Assembly (NCBI GenBank): GCA_018663565.1
Contig: JABJQE010000207.1
Location: 1-18,909, forward strand
Direction of reading: 5' to 3'
Length of the DNA stretch: 18,909 nucleotides
Source of the DNA: Phycisphaerae bacterium
GTDB lineage: Bacteria > Planctomycetota > Phycisphaerae > Phycisphaerales > SM1A02
Every line of letters starts with the position of its first letter. Position 1 is the first letter of the stretch. The position numbers were made by a program, and so were the translations under genes. Below are positions 8,369 through 16,043 of the stretch, piece after piece. Under the pieces are notes generated by a model. That model was not told the origin of the DNA and did no database searches. It saw only the letters and a program-made list of their open reading frames with translations.

Positions 8369-9944
8369 CAAACTCGAACGCAACACAAGAACGGTGATGA
8401 TGTTGACAGCGACCAGCCGTGTTGCTGGTCTTGTTCGCGATGCCACGGCGAGCCGGCTGCTCGGCACGAGTGATGCCATGGGCGCTTTTTGGCTTGCCTT
8501 CTTGATTCCGAACTTGTTCCGAAGGCTCTTTGGAGAAGGCGCCTTGTCATCGGCGTTTCTGCCGACCTATCAACGTCTAGTCGATGACAATCCGCTCACT
8601 GCGTCTGCCGTAGCGGGTTGTCTACTCGGTGGACTCGTAGTCGTACTCAGTGCAATTGTGGTTCTCGGCGAAGCGGTGTTATTTCTAGTGTCGAGTTCGC
8701 TTGATCACACGAGCCCGGCGATCTGGCTCACAATGGTGATGTTGCCGTACATGCCACTGGTGTGCCTTGTCGCCATCATTGGCGCGATGCTGCACGTGCA
8801 CGGTCGATTCGGACCAACCGCCGCAGCGCCGCTCATTCTCAATGCGTGCCTCATCGGAGCAGCCGCCTTTGGATGGGTCTGGTTTGGAACAGAGACCCCC
8901 GAGAGCCGTCTTCTTGTCGTCTCGATCATGGCGGGAAGCGTGATCATCGCGGGGTGTCTGCAACTGACCTGGTCGCTCATCGCCCTCCGCGGGAAGGCGC
9001 ATCTTAGGCTTGATCTCGCAGCAGCAGCCTCACCGCTTCGAGACATCATCCGTAGAGCCGGTCCAATGATTCTTGGGCTCGGCGTTCTTCAAATCAACAC
9101 ACTCTTCGATGGATTGATTGCGTCGTATCCACTGCTATTCGGCGACACCATCGCCGGCCACCCGTACCCGCTATCCGATCAAGCTATGGCAACAATCTCA
9201 TTCGCCCAGCGCCTCTATCAATTTCCGCTTGGTGTGTTTGGTATCGCTGTTGCTACGGCCATCTATCCGCTGCTCGCAAAGCAAGGAGGAGACACGGCCA
9301 CATTTTCCGACACTGTTCGTCGTGGCATTCGCTTTGTCCTCTTTATCGGATTGCCAGCCGGAATCGGCTTGATGGTTGTGCGTGAGCCAATTACGAAGAT
9401 CATCTTGCAGGGCGGCGAATTTAGCGCACAAGATACGAGCCGCGTGGCCTTCGTGTTACTTGGCTATGCGGCAAGTGTGTGGGCCTATGCGCTTGTACAA
9501 GTGTTGACACGGGCGTTCTATGCACGTGACGAAGTCACGACGCCTGTCCGCATTGCCGTCGCTGTTGTCGGGCTCAACGTCGTGCTGAACGTCACGCTCA
9601 TTTGGACGCCACTTCGAGAGGCTGGCCTTGCATGGTCAACATCCATCTGCGCCGCCATCCAGGCGATCGTGATGCTCTGGATCCTGCAGAGACGAGGCCT
9701 CTCACTACGCGGTGATGGGGTGCCACGCGCAGTGATGCAGATCGTCGTCCTTACGGCCATCATGGCCCTAAGCGTCTGGGCCGCCGACCGGATGCTCGGT
9801 GACTCAACCGAGTGGTGGCCGTCGCTGATCAAACTGCTTGTACTGATCAGTATCGGCGGGGCGGTATACATACTTGGCGCGATGGCCATGCGGATGCGAG
9901 AACTTCGGTGGATACTCGGCCACGGAAGCAACTCGGCCGAGTGA
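8361..9944 (+). CDS. murJ: Lipid II flippase MurJ (MviN family)
   Basis: MurJ moves the peptidoglycan precursor lipid II across the inner membrane. The 527-residue length and 14-helix hydrophobic pattern fit the family. The diagnostic N-terminus is present: TSRVAGLVRDATASRLLG, then PNLFRRLFGEGALSSAFLPTY. Arg20, Arg26 and Arg54 align with the essential R18, R24 and R52 of E. coli MurJ. The conserved cavity and later motifs (YQFPLGVFGIAVATAIYPLLAK, LTRAFYARDEVTTPV) are also intact. The ATG at 8361 overlaps the upstream stop by 8 nt and has AGGAG 10 nt ahead; an in-frame TTG at 8355 is a less likely alternative. It is the last gene of the ParA-VanZ-MurJ chain. An intact flippase suggests that this planctomycete makes peptidoglycan. 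Confidence 0.96.
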   Translation: MSDKLERNTRTVMMLTATSRVAGLVRDATASRLLGTSDAMGAFWLAFLIPNLFRRLFGEGALSSAFLPTYQRLVDDNPLTASAVAGCLLGGLVVVLSAIVVLGEAVLFLVSSSLDHTSPAIWLTMVMLPYMPLVCLVAIIGAMLHVHGRFGPTAAAPLILNACLIGAAAFGWVWFGTETPESRLLVVSIMAGSVIIAGCLQLTWSLIALRGKAHLRLDLAAAASPLRDIIRRAGPMILGLGVLQINTLFDGLIASYPLLFGDTIAGHPYPLSDQAMATISFAQRLYQFPLGVFGIAVATAIYPLLAKQGGDTATFSDTVRRGIRFVLFIGLPAGIGLMVVREPITKIILQGGEFSAQDTSRVAFVLLGYAASVWAYALVQVLTRAFYARDEVTTPVRIAVAVVGLNVVLNVTLIWTPLREAGLAWSTSICAAIQAIVMLWILQRRGLSLRGDGVPRAVMQIVVLTAIMALSVWAADRMLGDSTEWWPSLIKLLVLISIGGAVYILGAMAMRMRELRWILGHGSNSAE

Positions 9945-9956
9945 TCTTCAGATCAC
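9941..9956 (+). terminator. Small inverted repeat at the murJ stop codon
   Basis: GTGATC and GATCAC flank a TTCA tetraloop, with the murJ TGA (9942-9944) inside the left arm. The stem is 6 bp and is not followed by a T-run. It may be part of an end-of-operon structure together with the next hairpin, but an intrinsic terminator is not demonstrated. Confidence 0.25.
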
Positions 9957-9982
9957 AGAAGAATGGTCATAGTGTCCATTAC

Positions 9983-10001
9983 AGGGCCAAAAACTGGCCT
10001 T
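9983..10001 (+). terminator. Hairpin 39 nt downstream of murJ, candidate transcription terminator
   Basis: The arms around GGCCA (9985-9989) and TGGCC (9995-9999) pair with a 5-nt AAAAC loop. The stem extends to 7 bp if one G-T wobble and an outer A-T pair are counted. The position after an operon end is right for a terminator, but the 3' flank lacks a T-tract, so it would be non-canonical or act with Rho. Confidence 0.35.
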
Positions 10002-10063
10002 GAACAATTGAACCCCTGTCGGCCGAACTTTCTGAGAGTTAGGGCTTGATCTTGGTGGCAATA

Positions 10064-10101
10064 CCCTCACACTGAGGGGTGGCTGTCTGCTCATGAGAGC
10101 A
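10064..10101 (+). promoter_or_regulatory. Two small hairpins in the leader of the large exported protein
   Basis: CCCTCA/TGAGGG (10064-10078, loop CAC) and TGCTC/GAGCA (10088-10101, loop ATGA) lie in tandem just before the ribosome binding site (AGGAG at 10111-10115) of the next gene. Their placement suggests a structured 5' leader or an operator. The sequence resembles no riboswitch class I know. Confidence 0.3.
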
Positions 10102-10124
10102 TCCGGTTTCAGGAGAGTGGGGTT

Positions 10125-13100
10125 ATGAACAAAAGATCCATTGCACCAATAGTAGCCCTCGAGGTTGCAATGATCTCATCGATCGTCCTTGCTCAAACGG
10201 TAGAAACCGAGGTGGGTCGATTCCAACCCTCTCAATCCGACGTGGGAGATCAACTTGGCACATCGGTCGCAGTTGATGGCAACCTCATCGTCGTCGGCTC
10301 GCCGTGGTCTGATGGAAGCGTCAGCAACGGAGGCTCGGCCTTCGTGTGGGAATGGAATGAGGTCAACTGGGATCTCGTTGGATCACTCGATCCTCTCATC
10401 TTAAATCCGGACGATTTGTTCGGCGCCTCAGTCGCAGTCAGCGGCGAGTGGATTGCCGTTGGCGCACCATATGATGATGACCAGGGCACGACTGCCGGAG
10501 CGGTGTACATATTTCGTGTTGTGGATGGTGTGATTGGATTCATCGACAAACTCTATGATGCATCCCCAGCTACAGGCAACCAGTTTGGCGCCGCAGTAGC
10601 CATGGACGGTTCAACGCTGGTTGTCGGCGCGCCGCAAGCAGATTGCTTTAATATCAACGATGGCTCTGCAACCGTCTTTGTACGCTCTGGTACCTCATGG
10701 ATCCTCGACTATTATCTGACGAGTCCAACAGAATCTGAAGATGAGTACATGGGGAGTAGCGTCAGTGTGTCTGAGAGTTGCTCGCAGGGAACCACCATAC
10801 TTCTAGGTGCCCCAAATGCGTACGATCTGGGCCTCGTTCATATGTACTACAGCAGCGGACTCGGGTGGCTGCAGGGATCCTCGTTGGAATCCATGAACCC
10901 AAGTACGGGGGCTCAGTTCGGATATTCGGTTGCAATAGACGGCGACATGGCCGTTGTTGGTGAACCGGGATCGGATAATCAGTTCACAAATGCAGGCGCC
11001 GCACTCGTTCTTGAGTACATCGTTGGTCTCGGGTTCCAACCAAGCGCCCAACTGGAGCCTTCGAGCATCGCCGCTAATGATTACATGGGATACAGCGTTT
11101 CCGTTGATGGAACCGATGTCTTGGTCGGCCTCAGGCAGGGCGAAGGACTTGGCCCAGACACTGGAAGGGCAGACCTCTGGGAAGCCAACTTCAGTGGTGG
11201 ATACACCCATTCCAAAATCTACAAAGCCAGTGACCTGATCGGATTCGAAGGGTTGGGCAGTGCCGTCGCGCTCTCGTGGAGGGAAGCTGTGGTCGGTGCC
11301 CCCAATGCCGATAGCAGCACGGGGGCAGCCTACATCTTCAGCAACCAGCGATACTGGTTGACTGCCAGTGGAGGTGATTGGGTTGATGTCCTCAATTGGA
11401 CGGGCGGAAGTATCCCCGACTACGAAAGTGCCGTCTACTTCGGTCTCAACAACACGATTATTGTAGACGTCGACAATAGCAATGCTGAGAGTGACAGTCT
11501 CAACTGCTTTGCCGGAGAAGTCACCATTCTGGACGGTTCGGGGGGTGGACTGGGTTCCCTGAACATCTATGGTGAAACGGGAGATGCCCTGTCTATCGCA
11601 TCCAATACCAGCAGCCCCGTCTCGTTGAGACTGCTTGATTGCGTCAGCAATGTTAGTGGTTCAACCTACGTCGGAGGCGCCGCAAGCGGCGCAGGGATAT
11701 TCTCGATTGCCAGTTCATCGGGCCAGTACGCCGACATCCTCATTGGTACCGGTGGCAATGGTGACATGAACCTCTTCAGTTCGAGCACACTCAGTGTCGA
11801 AGGGGTCATCCAACTCGGAACCACTGATAGCAGTACTGGCACATTGGCTGTTGAGGGAAGTAGTTCTCTCGAGATCACGAGCGCTGATGGAAGTTCCTAT
11901 GACGTCGATCTGCAAGACGGTGTTCTGCATGTTGAATCCGGCTCAACCATTACCTGTGATATCGGTGCTCAAATTCATCGTGACGGGGTGGTTCAGGGAG
12001 ACGGAGCTATCGCCGCGGCCACATTTATCAACAAAGGCCGTGTGATATCAGATGCATCAACAGGCGCAGGTCTCGTACTTGACGGCAATTATTACCAAGC
12101 CAATATAGATGGTCTCGGGAATCCTCTCAACGGTCTCATGGTGATCAAAGGTCTCGAGGTCAGCAGCACAGGTGTCGAAATCAGTAACAGCACCACTCTC
12201 GATGGCGGCTGCGTCGTAGGCATTACCGATGCCGATCTGCTGAACCTCTCTGATGTCCTCAATGTCCTGACTGCCTCTGCCGTAAGCAACCAGTTCAGCG
12301 TCTGGTTCGTCCCGGTCGTCGGAGAGGACAAACGCCTTGATGCAGTCTCTTTTCTGCGTGGCCCAGGGTCGGGTGTAACGCTCGTTGTGGAATCGCTCGG
12401 GGCGACATTTGGTTTCAATTCCCCAACTACCGGTGAAGGCGGCATGGGGACACCAAGAGCCGTGGTGGTCGATGATTTCAACGGGGACTTCATTGACGAC
12501 ATGGCGATCGCGGTCGGCGGAACGAGCAACTCAATTGATATATGGCTCAATGATGGAACTGGATTACTGTGTCTGGACTCACAGGTATCAGTGTCCAATT
12601 CGCCGAGTGATCTGGTCGCCGCAGACTTCGATCAGGATGGCAGTCTTGATTTAGCCACGGTGATTCCATCGCTCGACAAAGCCTTCGTCTTGCTCAATGA
12701 TGGAAGTGCCACATTCTCGTTGGGCCAGACGCTTGTAACCGGCAACCAACCCGAAGGAATTACAGCCTTCTCGCTCAACGGTGACAATCTTCCTGATATC
12801 GCCGTCACAAACTACCTCGACGATACGCTGACGACCTACGAGAACATCACCGCGATTCTGCCATTTGGATTTGGTGGGGGCAGTACCGTGCCAACTGTCT
12901 CCAAGCCAAAGCCTATCAGCCCTGGAGGGATCGGCACGGGAACAGACAAGGATGATGATCTGATTGTCGGTGGCGAAGACGGGGATATCGGTGGACACAA
13001 CAATGATGGGTTGCTCAGTGGAATAGATGCCGTTGTGCTCTACGATCCACTCGGTACGCCGGTCGATCTCGCGGTCTTGGATCTCAACGGCGACGGTTAT

Positions 13101-13721
13101 GACGATGTCGCCGTCACACTTGATGGCACGGACTCCTTGTCGATCCTGATAAACAATACCGCTACTGGATTCGACCCTGCAGTACTCAATAACGCTGGTG
13201 CTGCTGGTGGCACGCTGCTTTCGGATGACATCGATAATGATGGAGACGACGATCTTGTCCTTATCGAAGTCGACAGCACGAGCGGAGACAGTTCCGTCGT
13301 CGCGCTCCGTAACGACTCCACGACCCTCTCGCGTGGCGGAGGAAGCGGAAACAACGTCGCCATGCTCGCAGAGGCCTCTCTTGGCATTCATGGACGTGGC
13401 GCGGGCAGCGATTCGGGACTTGTTGGGGCTGGTGATATCGATAACGATGGCATCATGGATGTTGTGCAGGTCATGCCAGTAGCGAGCAACTACCAGATAT
13501 CTGTTCAAACAGCGGTGAGTGGGTCGCCATGGGCTCCCGGCGCCTGTTGCCCGGGTGATATTGATGGCAGTGGAGATGTTGGAGTGGATGATCTACTAGC
13601 GCTCATCGGCGTTTGGGGTCCATGTGGTGACCCTTCGGATTGCCCGGAAGACCTCAACGGAAGCGGCGCGGTGGATGTCGACGATCTGCTGACGCTCATC
13701 GGGGCCTTCGGGGGCTGCTGA
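10125..13721 (+). CDS. Exported FG-GAP propeller / FG-GAP-VCBS / dockerin-like repeat protein
   Basis: A 1198-residue secreted or surface protein. Residues 1-23 are a signal peptide, with likely cleavage after VLA. Residues 44-408 hold seven FG-GAP-like repeats at a near-constant 55-residue period (cores such as FGASVAVSGEWIAVGAP and FGYSVAIDGDMAVVGEP), which should form one seven-bladed beta-propeller. A WVDVLNWTGGSIPD motif (419-432) then opens a Ser/Gly/Thr-rich, probably beta-helical stretch to about 770. From 774 to 1115 come FG-GAP/VCBS-type units with DxNxDxxxD calcium loops (DFNGDFIDD, DFDQDGSLD, DLNGDGYDD, DIDNDGDDD, DIDNDGIMD), interrupted by a Gly/Asp-rich linker (about 910-975). 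Residues 1141-1198 are two dockerin-like EF-hand repeats with five cysteines, a tail common in Phycisphaerae exported proteins. AGGAG lies 9 nt before the ATG. No catalytic site is recognised, so adhesion or matrix function is an inference. A kinase gene follows after 21 nt. Confidence 0.9.
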   Translation: MNKRSIAPIVALEVAMISSIVLAQTVETEVGRFQPSQSDVGDQLGTSVAVDGNLIVVGSPWSDGSVSNGGSAFVWEWNEVNWDLVGSLDPLILNPDDLFGASVAVSGEWIAVGAPYDDDQGTTAGAVYIFRVVDGVIGFIDKLYDASPATGNQFGAAVAMDGSTLVVGAPQADCFNINDGSATVFVRSGTSWILDYYLTSPTESEDEYMGSSVSVSESCSQGTTILLGAPNAYDLGLVHMYYSSGLGWLQGSSLESMNPSTGAQFGYSVAIDGDMAVVGEPGSDNQFTNAGAALVLEYIVGLGFQPSAQLEPSSIAANDYMGYSVSVDGTDVLVGLRQGEGLGPDTGRADLWEANFSGGYTHSKIYKASDLIGFEGLGSAVALSWREAVVGAPNADSSTGAAYIFSNQRYWLTASGGDWVDVLNWTGGSIPDYESAVYFGLNNTIIVDVDNSNAESDSLNCFAGEVTILDGSGGGLGSLNIYGETGDALSIASNTSSPVSLRLLDCVSNVSGSTYVGGAASGAGIFSIASSSGQYADILIGTGGNGDMNLFSSSTLSVEGVIQLGTTDSSTGTLAVEGSSSLEITSADGSSYDVDLQDGVLHVESGSTITCDIGAQIHRDGVVQGDGAIAAATFINKGRVISDASTGAGLVLDGNYYQANIDGLGNPLNGLMVIKGLEVSSTGVEISNSTTLDGGCVVGITDADLLNLSDVLNVLTASAVSNQFSVWFVPVVGEDKRLDAVSFLRGPGSGVTLVVESLGATFGFNSPTTGEGGMGTPRAVVVDDFNGDFIDDMAIAVGGTSNSIDIWLNDGTGLLCLDSQVSVSNSPSDLVAADFDQDGSLDLATVIPSLDKAFVLLNDGSATFSLGQTLVTGNQPEGITAFSLNGDNLPDIAVTNYLDDTLTTYENITAILPFGFGGGSTVPTVSKPKPISPGGIGTGTDKDDDLIVGGEDGDIGGHNNDGLLSGIDAVVLYDPLGTPVDLAVLDLNGDGYDDVAVTLDGTDSLSILINNTATGFDPAVLNNAGAAGGTLLSDDIDNDGDDDLVLIEVDSTSGDSSVVALRNDSTTLSRGGGSGNNVAMLAEASLGIHGRGAGSDSGLVGAGDIDNDGIMDVVQVMPVASNYQISVQTAVSGSPWAPGACCPGDIDGSGDVGVDDLLALIGVWGPCGDPSDCPEDLNGSGAVDVDDLLTLIGAFGGC
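13545..13718 (+). repeat. Tandem dockerin-like C-terminal repeat (two copies) encoded at the end of the exported protein
   Basis: Two copies of the pattern D(I/L)(D/N)GSG-x-V-x-VDDLL-x-LIG-x-(W/F)G are separated by a Cys-containing spacer (residues 1141-1198). Each carries a calcium-type D-x-D/N-x-S-G loop followed by an amphipathic helix, as in half of a type I dockerin. The DNA of the two copies is similar but diverged (gctcatcgg is shared), so they are not a recent duplication. The five cysteines (1141, 1142, 1167, 1173, 1198) could form disulfides. Confidence 0.75.
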
Positions 13722-13742
13722 GGGTAGGATCGGGAAAGAACC

Positions 13743-16043
13743 ATGCCCGACGAAACACCGCATCAACCCGACGAACCACTGGACGAAACCCTTGATGGAT
13801 CAAATGCTGGAGCGGATGACGAGGCCACACTAAAGCCTTCGCACCCGGCCGAGTGGCCATTTGGGGGTTTGGAAGCGACACCCAAGACGATCGGCCAGTA
13901 TCGAATCATCGGCATCATTGGCAGTGGAGGCATGGGCGCTGTCTACGAAGCAGCCCAAGATAACCCCAAGCGGCGTGTCGCCCTCAAGGTCGTCAAGAGT
14001 GAACGCGCCTCCCCGGCCGCCATGCGGCGGTTCCAGTTCGAAGTGCAGACACTGGCGCGTTTGCGTCATCCGGGCATTGCTCAGATCTATGAGGCTGGAA
14101 CATTTCAGAACGATGCGGGCGAGCAGCCCTTCTTTGCGATGGAATACATTCCTGCCGCGCGGCCTATCACCGACTACGCCAATGAGATGGACCTCAGTAT
14201 CGAAGAACGCATCCAGCTCTTTGAGCGTGTGTGTGATGCCGTACACCATGGTCACCAGAAGGGCATCATTCACCGAGACCTGAAACCGGACAATATTCTC
14301 GTGGACCGCGGGGGCAACCCCAAGATCATCGACTTTGGCGTTGCGCGAGCAACGGATGCCGACCTAGCCGTCACAACACTGCAAACCAGTGTCGGGCAAC
14401 TCATCGGCACACTGCAGTACATGAGCCCAGAGCAGTGCCTTGGCGATCCAGGTGAAGTTGATACTCGCGCCGACGTGTACTCGCTCGGCGTCATTCTGTA
14501 TGAACTGCTCTGTCGAGAGCTTCCCTATGACATCAAAAAGCAGGCCATGCTCGAAGCCATCAGAGTTATTCGCGAAGAGCCGCCTCGTCGGCCCAGCACA
14601 ATTACCCGCATCATCCGCGGTGACTTGGAAACCATTACGCTCACGGCGCTTGAGAAGCGGGCAGATCGACGGTACGACTCGGCCGATGGACTGCGACGAG
14701 ATCTTCAGCACTACTTACAACACGATCCAATCGAAGCACGGCCACCCACCCTCTCTTATAAGGCCAGTATGTTTGCCCGTCGGCATCGCACGGTGGTCAC
14801 GGCGGCAGCGGCGGTCGTGTTGGCCATCACCGGCGGCCTCATTGCCACGGGCATCGCGTGGTCGCGAGCGGCCGATCTCAACGTCAAACTCGAACAGGCC
14901 AATATTGAAGTGGCCTCACAGCGGGATCTTGCTGAAGATCGACTTCTGCAGGCCAAGGATCTGCATCGCTCCCTCTTGCGAGACACGTTCCACGAGGTAC
15001 GGGACCTTGAGGGGGCCATCGAGCCGAAACTACAACTCGCCTCCAAAGTCGTAACCTATTTCTCGAAACAACGAGAACTCGGCGAGGTCGATCGCAACGA
15101 TCTTGAAACGCTTGCAGATGCTTATATGGAGATCGCCGAGATTCGCGGCGGAACAGCACGCGGAGACATCGGTGAACTCGAACAAGCGGTTCAGGACATC
15201 CGCGCCGCGCGGGCGGTCTGGGCGGATATTGCCTCGATCGATCCAACCGACACAGATTCGAAATTTAAAGTCGCCCTGATGTATCGCCGCGAATCACTCA
15301 TGCACCAGAAACTCGACCACCTGACCGAAGCCGTCGCTGCGTTAGAGGCCGCAGGCCAATTGCTCGAAACCATCAAGGATGATGATCCCAAGAGCTTCGC
15401 CGCAACGCGTGTTCGGGGTCTTTCGCTGCTGGATCAGGGTGACATCCGCTACAACATGGATGATCTCCCGCTTGCCAAACGCGCCTGGACGCGGGGCTTA
15501 AAAATACTGTCCGCATTGGCCGAACGCTTTCCGGACAACCAACGTGTGCAAGCCGACCACGCCCACGCCCTTCGAAGAGTCGGACTGGTCGTGGCCGATG
15601 ATGATCCCCGCCACGCGGTCGAGCACTTCCGCCAATCCCGTGACATCTTCCAGGCACGGCACGATGCCCAGCCACAGAGCACGGTTGCTCATCGCGATCT
15701 CGGATGGAGTCATTACTTCGTCGGTTGGTCTGCCATGTTGATTCCACTCCCCGATGAATCCGTGCGGGCTATTGACAGTGGATGGCGCATCATCGTGCTG
15801 CGGTGCAGCCTGAATCCAAACGATGTGGCTGCCCGAAGCGATGTCGGGAAATACCTCGGCTCACTCATCGAGGTCCACGCCGAACTTGATGTCATGAACC
15901 TCGTGCCGGAGCGAACGCGGCACGCCGCGCTCGTCCTTCAGCCAATCGTCGAGGGCAATCCTCGGAATGTGGCGCTGGCCGAAGTGCTCCGGAAAATCGT
16001 TGATGCCGGGCAGCAGGCCACCGCTGGTGCCTTGGCGAATTAG
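13743..16043 (+). CDS. Membrane-anchored Hanks-type Ser/Thr protein kinase with TPR-like C-terminal region
   Basis: A 766-residue planctomycete-type receptor kinase. An acidic N-terminal tail (1-45) precedes the kinase domain (about 53-330). All catalytic features are intact: glycine loop IGSGGMGAVYEA (60-70), Lys82 in VALKVV, alpha-C Glu100, HRDLKPDN with base Asp179, IDFG with Asp197, YMSPE with Glu230 and DVYSLGVILYELL with Asp244. It should therefore be active. A single membrane helix follows at about 351-373, then a coiled-coil-like stretch (375-430) and a helical region to the end resembling degenerate TPR repeats, which probably lies outside the membrane and senses or binds protein. 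The ATG lies 21 nt after the stop of the exported propeller protein, so co-transcription is likely. A GGGAAAGAA stretch acts as a weak ribosome binding site. The substrate is unknown, and no sigma factor gene is adjacent. The stop overlaps that of the convergent mqnE gene. Confidence 0.94.
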   Translation: MPDETPHQPDEPLDETLDGSNAGADDEATLKPSHPAEWPFGGLEATPKTIGQYRIIGIIGSGGMGAVYEAAQDNPKRRVALKVVKSERASPAAMRRFQFEVQTLARLRHPGIAQIYEAGTFQNDAGEQPFFAMEYIPAARPITDYANEMDLSIEERIQLFERVCDAVHHGHQKGIIHRDLKPDNILVDRGGNPKIIDFGVARATDADLAVTTLQTSVGQLIGTLQYMSPEQCLGDPGEVDTRADVYSLGVILYELLCRELPYDIKKQAMLEAIRVIREEPPRRPSTITRIIRGDLETITLTALEKRADRRYDSADGLRRDLQHYLQHDPIEARPPTLSYKASMFARRHRTVVTAAAAVVLAITGGLIATGIAWSRAADLNVKLEQANIEVASQRDLAEDRLLQAKDLHRSLLRDTFHEVRDLEGAIEPKLQLASKVVTYFSKQRELGEVDRNDLETLADAYMEIAEIRGGTARGDIGELEQAVQDIRAARAVWADIASIDPTDTDSKFKVALMYRRESLMHQKLDHLTEAVAALEAAGQLLETIKDDDPKSFAATRVRGLSLLDQGDIRYNMDDLPLAKRAWTRGLKILSALAERFPDNQRVQADHAHALRRVGLVVADDDPRHAVEHFRQSRDIFQARHDAQPQSTVAHRDLGWSHYFVGWSAMLIPLPDESVRAIDSGWRIIVLRCSLNPNDVAARSDVGKYLGSLIEVHAELDVMNLVPERTRHAALVLQPIVEGNPRNVALAEVLRKIVDAGQQATAGALAN

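Noticed and set aside
12651..13508. 285-codon minus-strand frame inside the exported protein gene
   Set aside because: It mirrors the Asp/Asn-rich repeats in the opposite frame and has no start-site signal or family resemblance.
13741..16043. Two-gene toxin/antitoxin-like or defence system with the kinase
   Set aside because: The kinase is of the common planctomycete receptor type, and no nuclease, pore-former, reverse transcriptase or other defence effector is present in the window.
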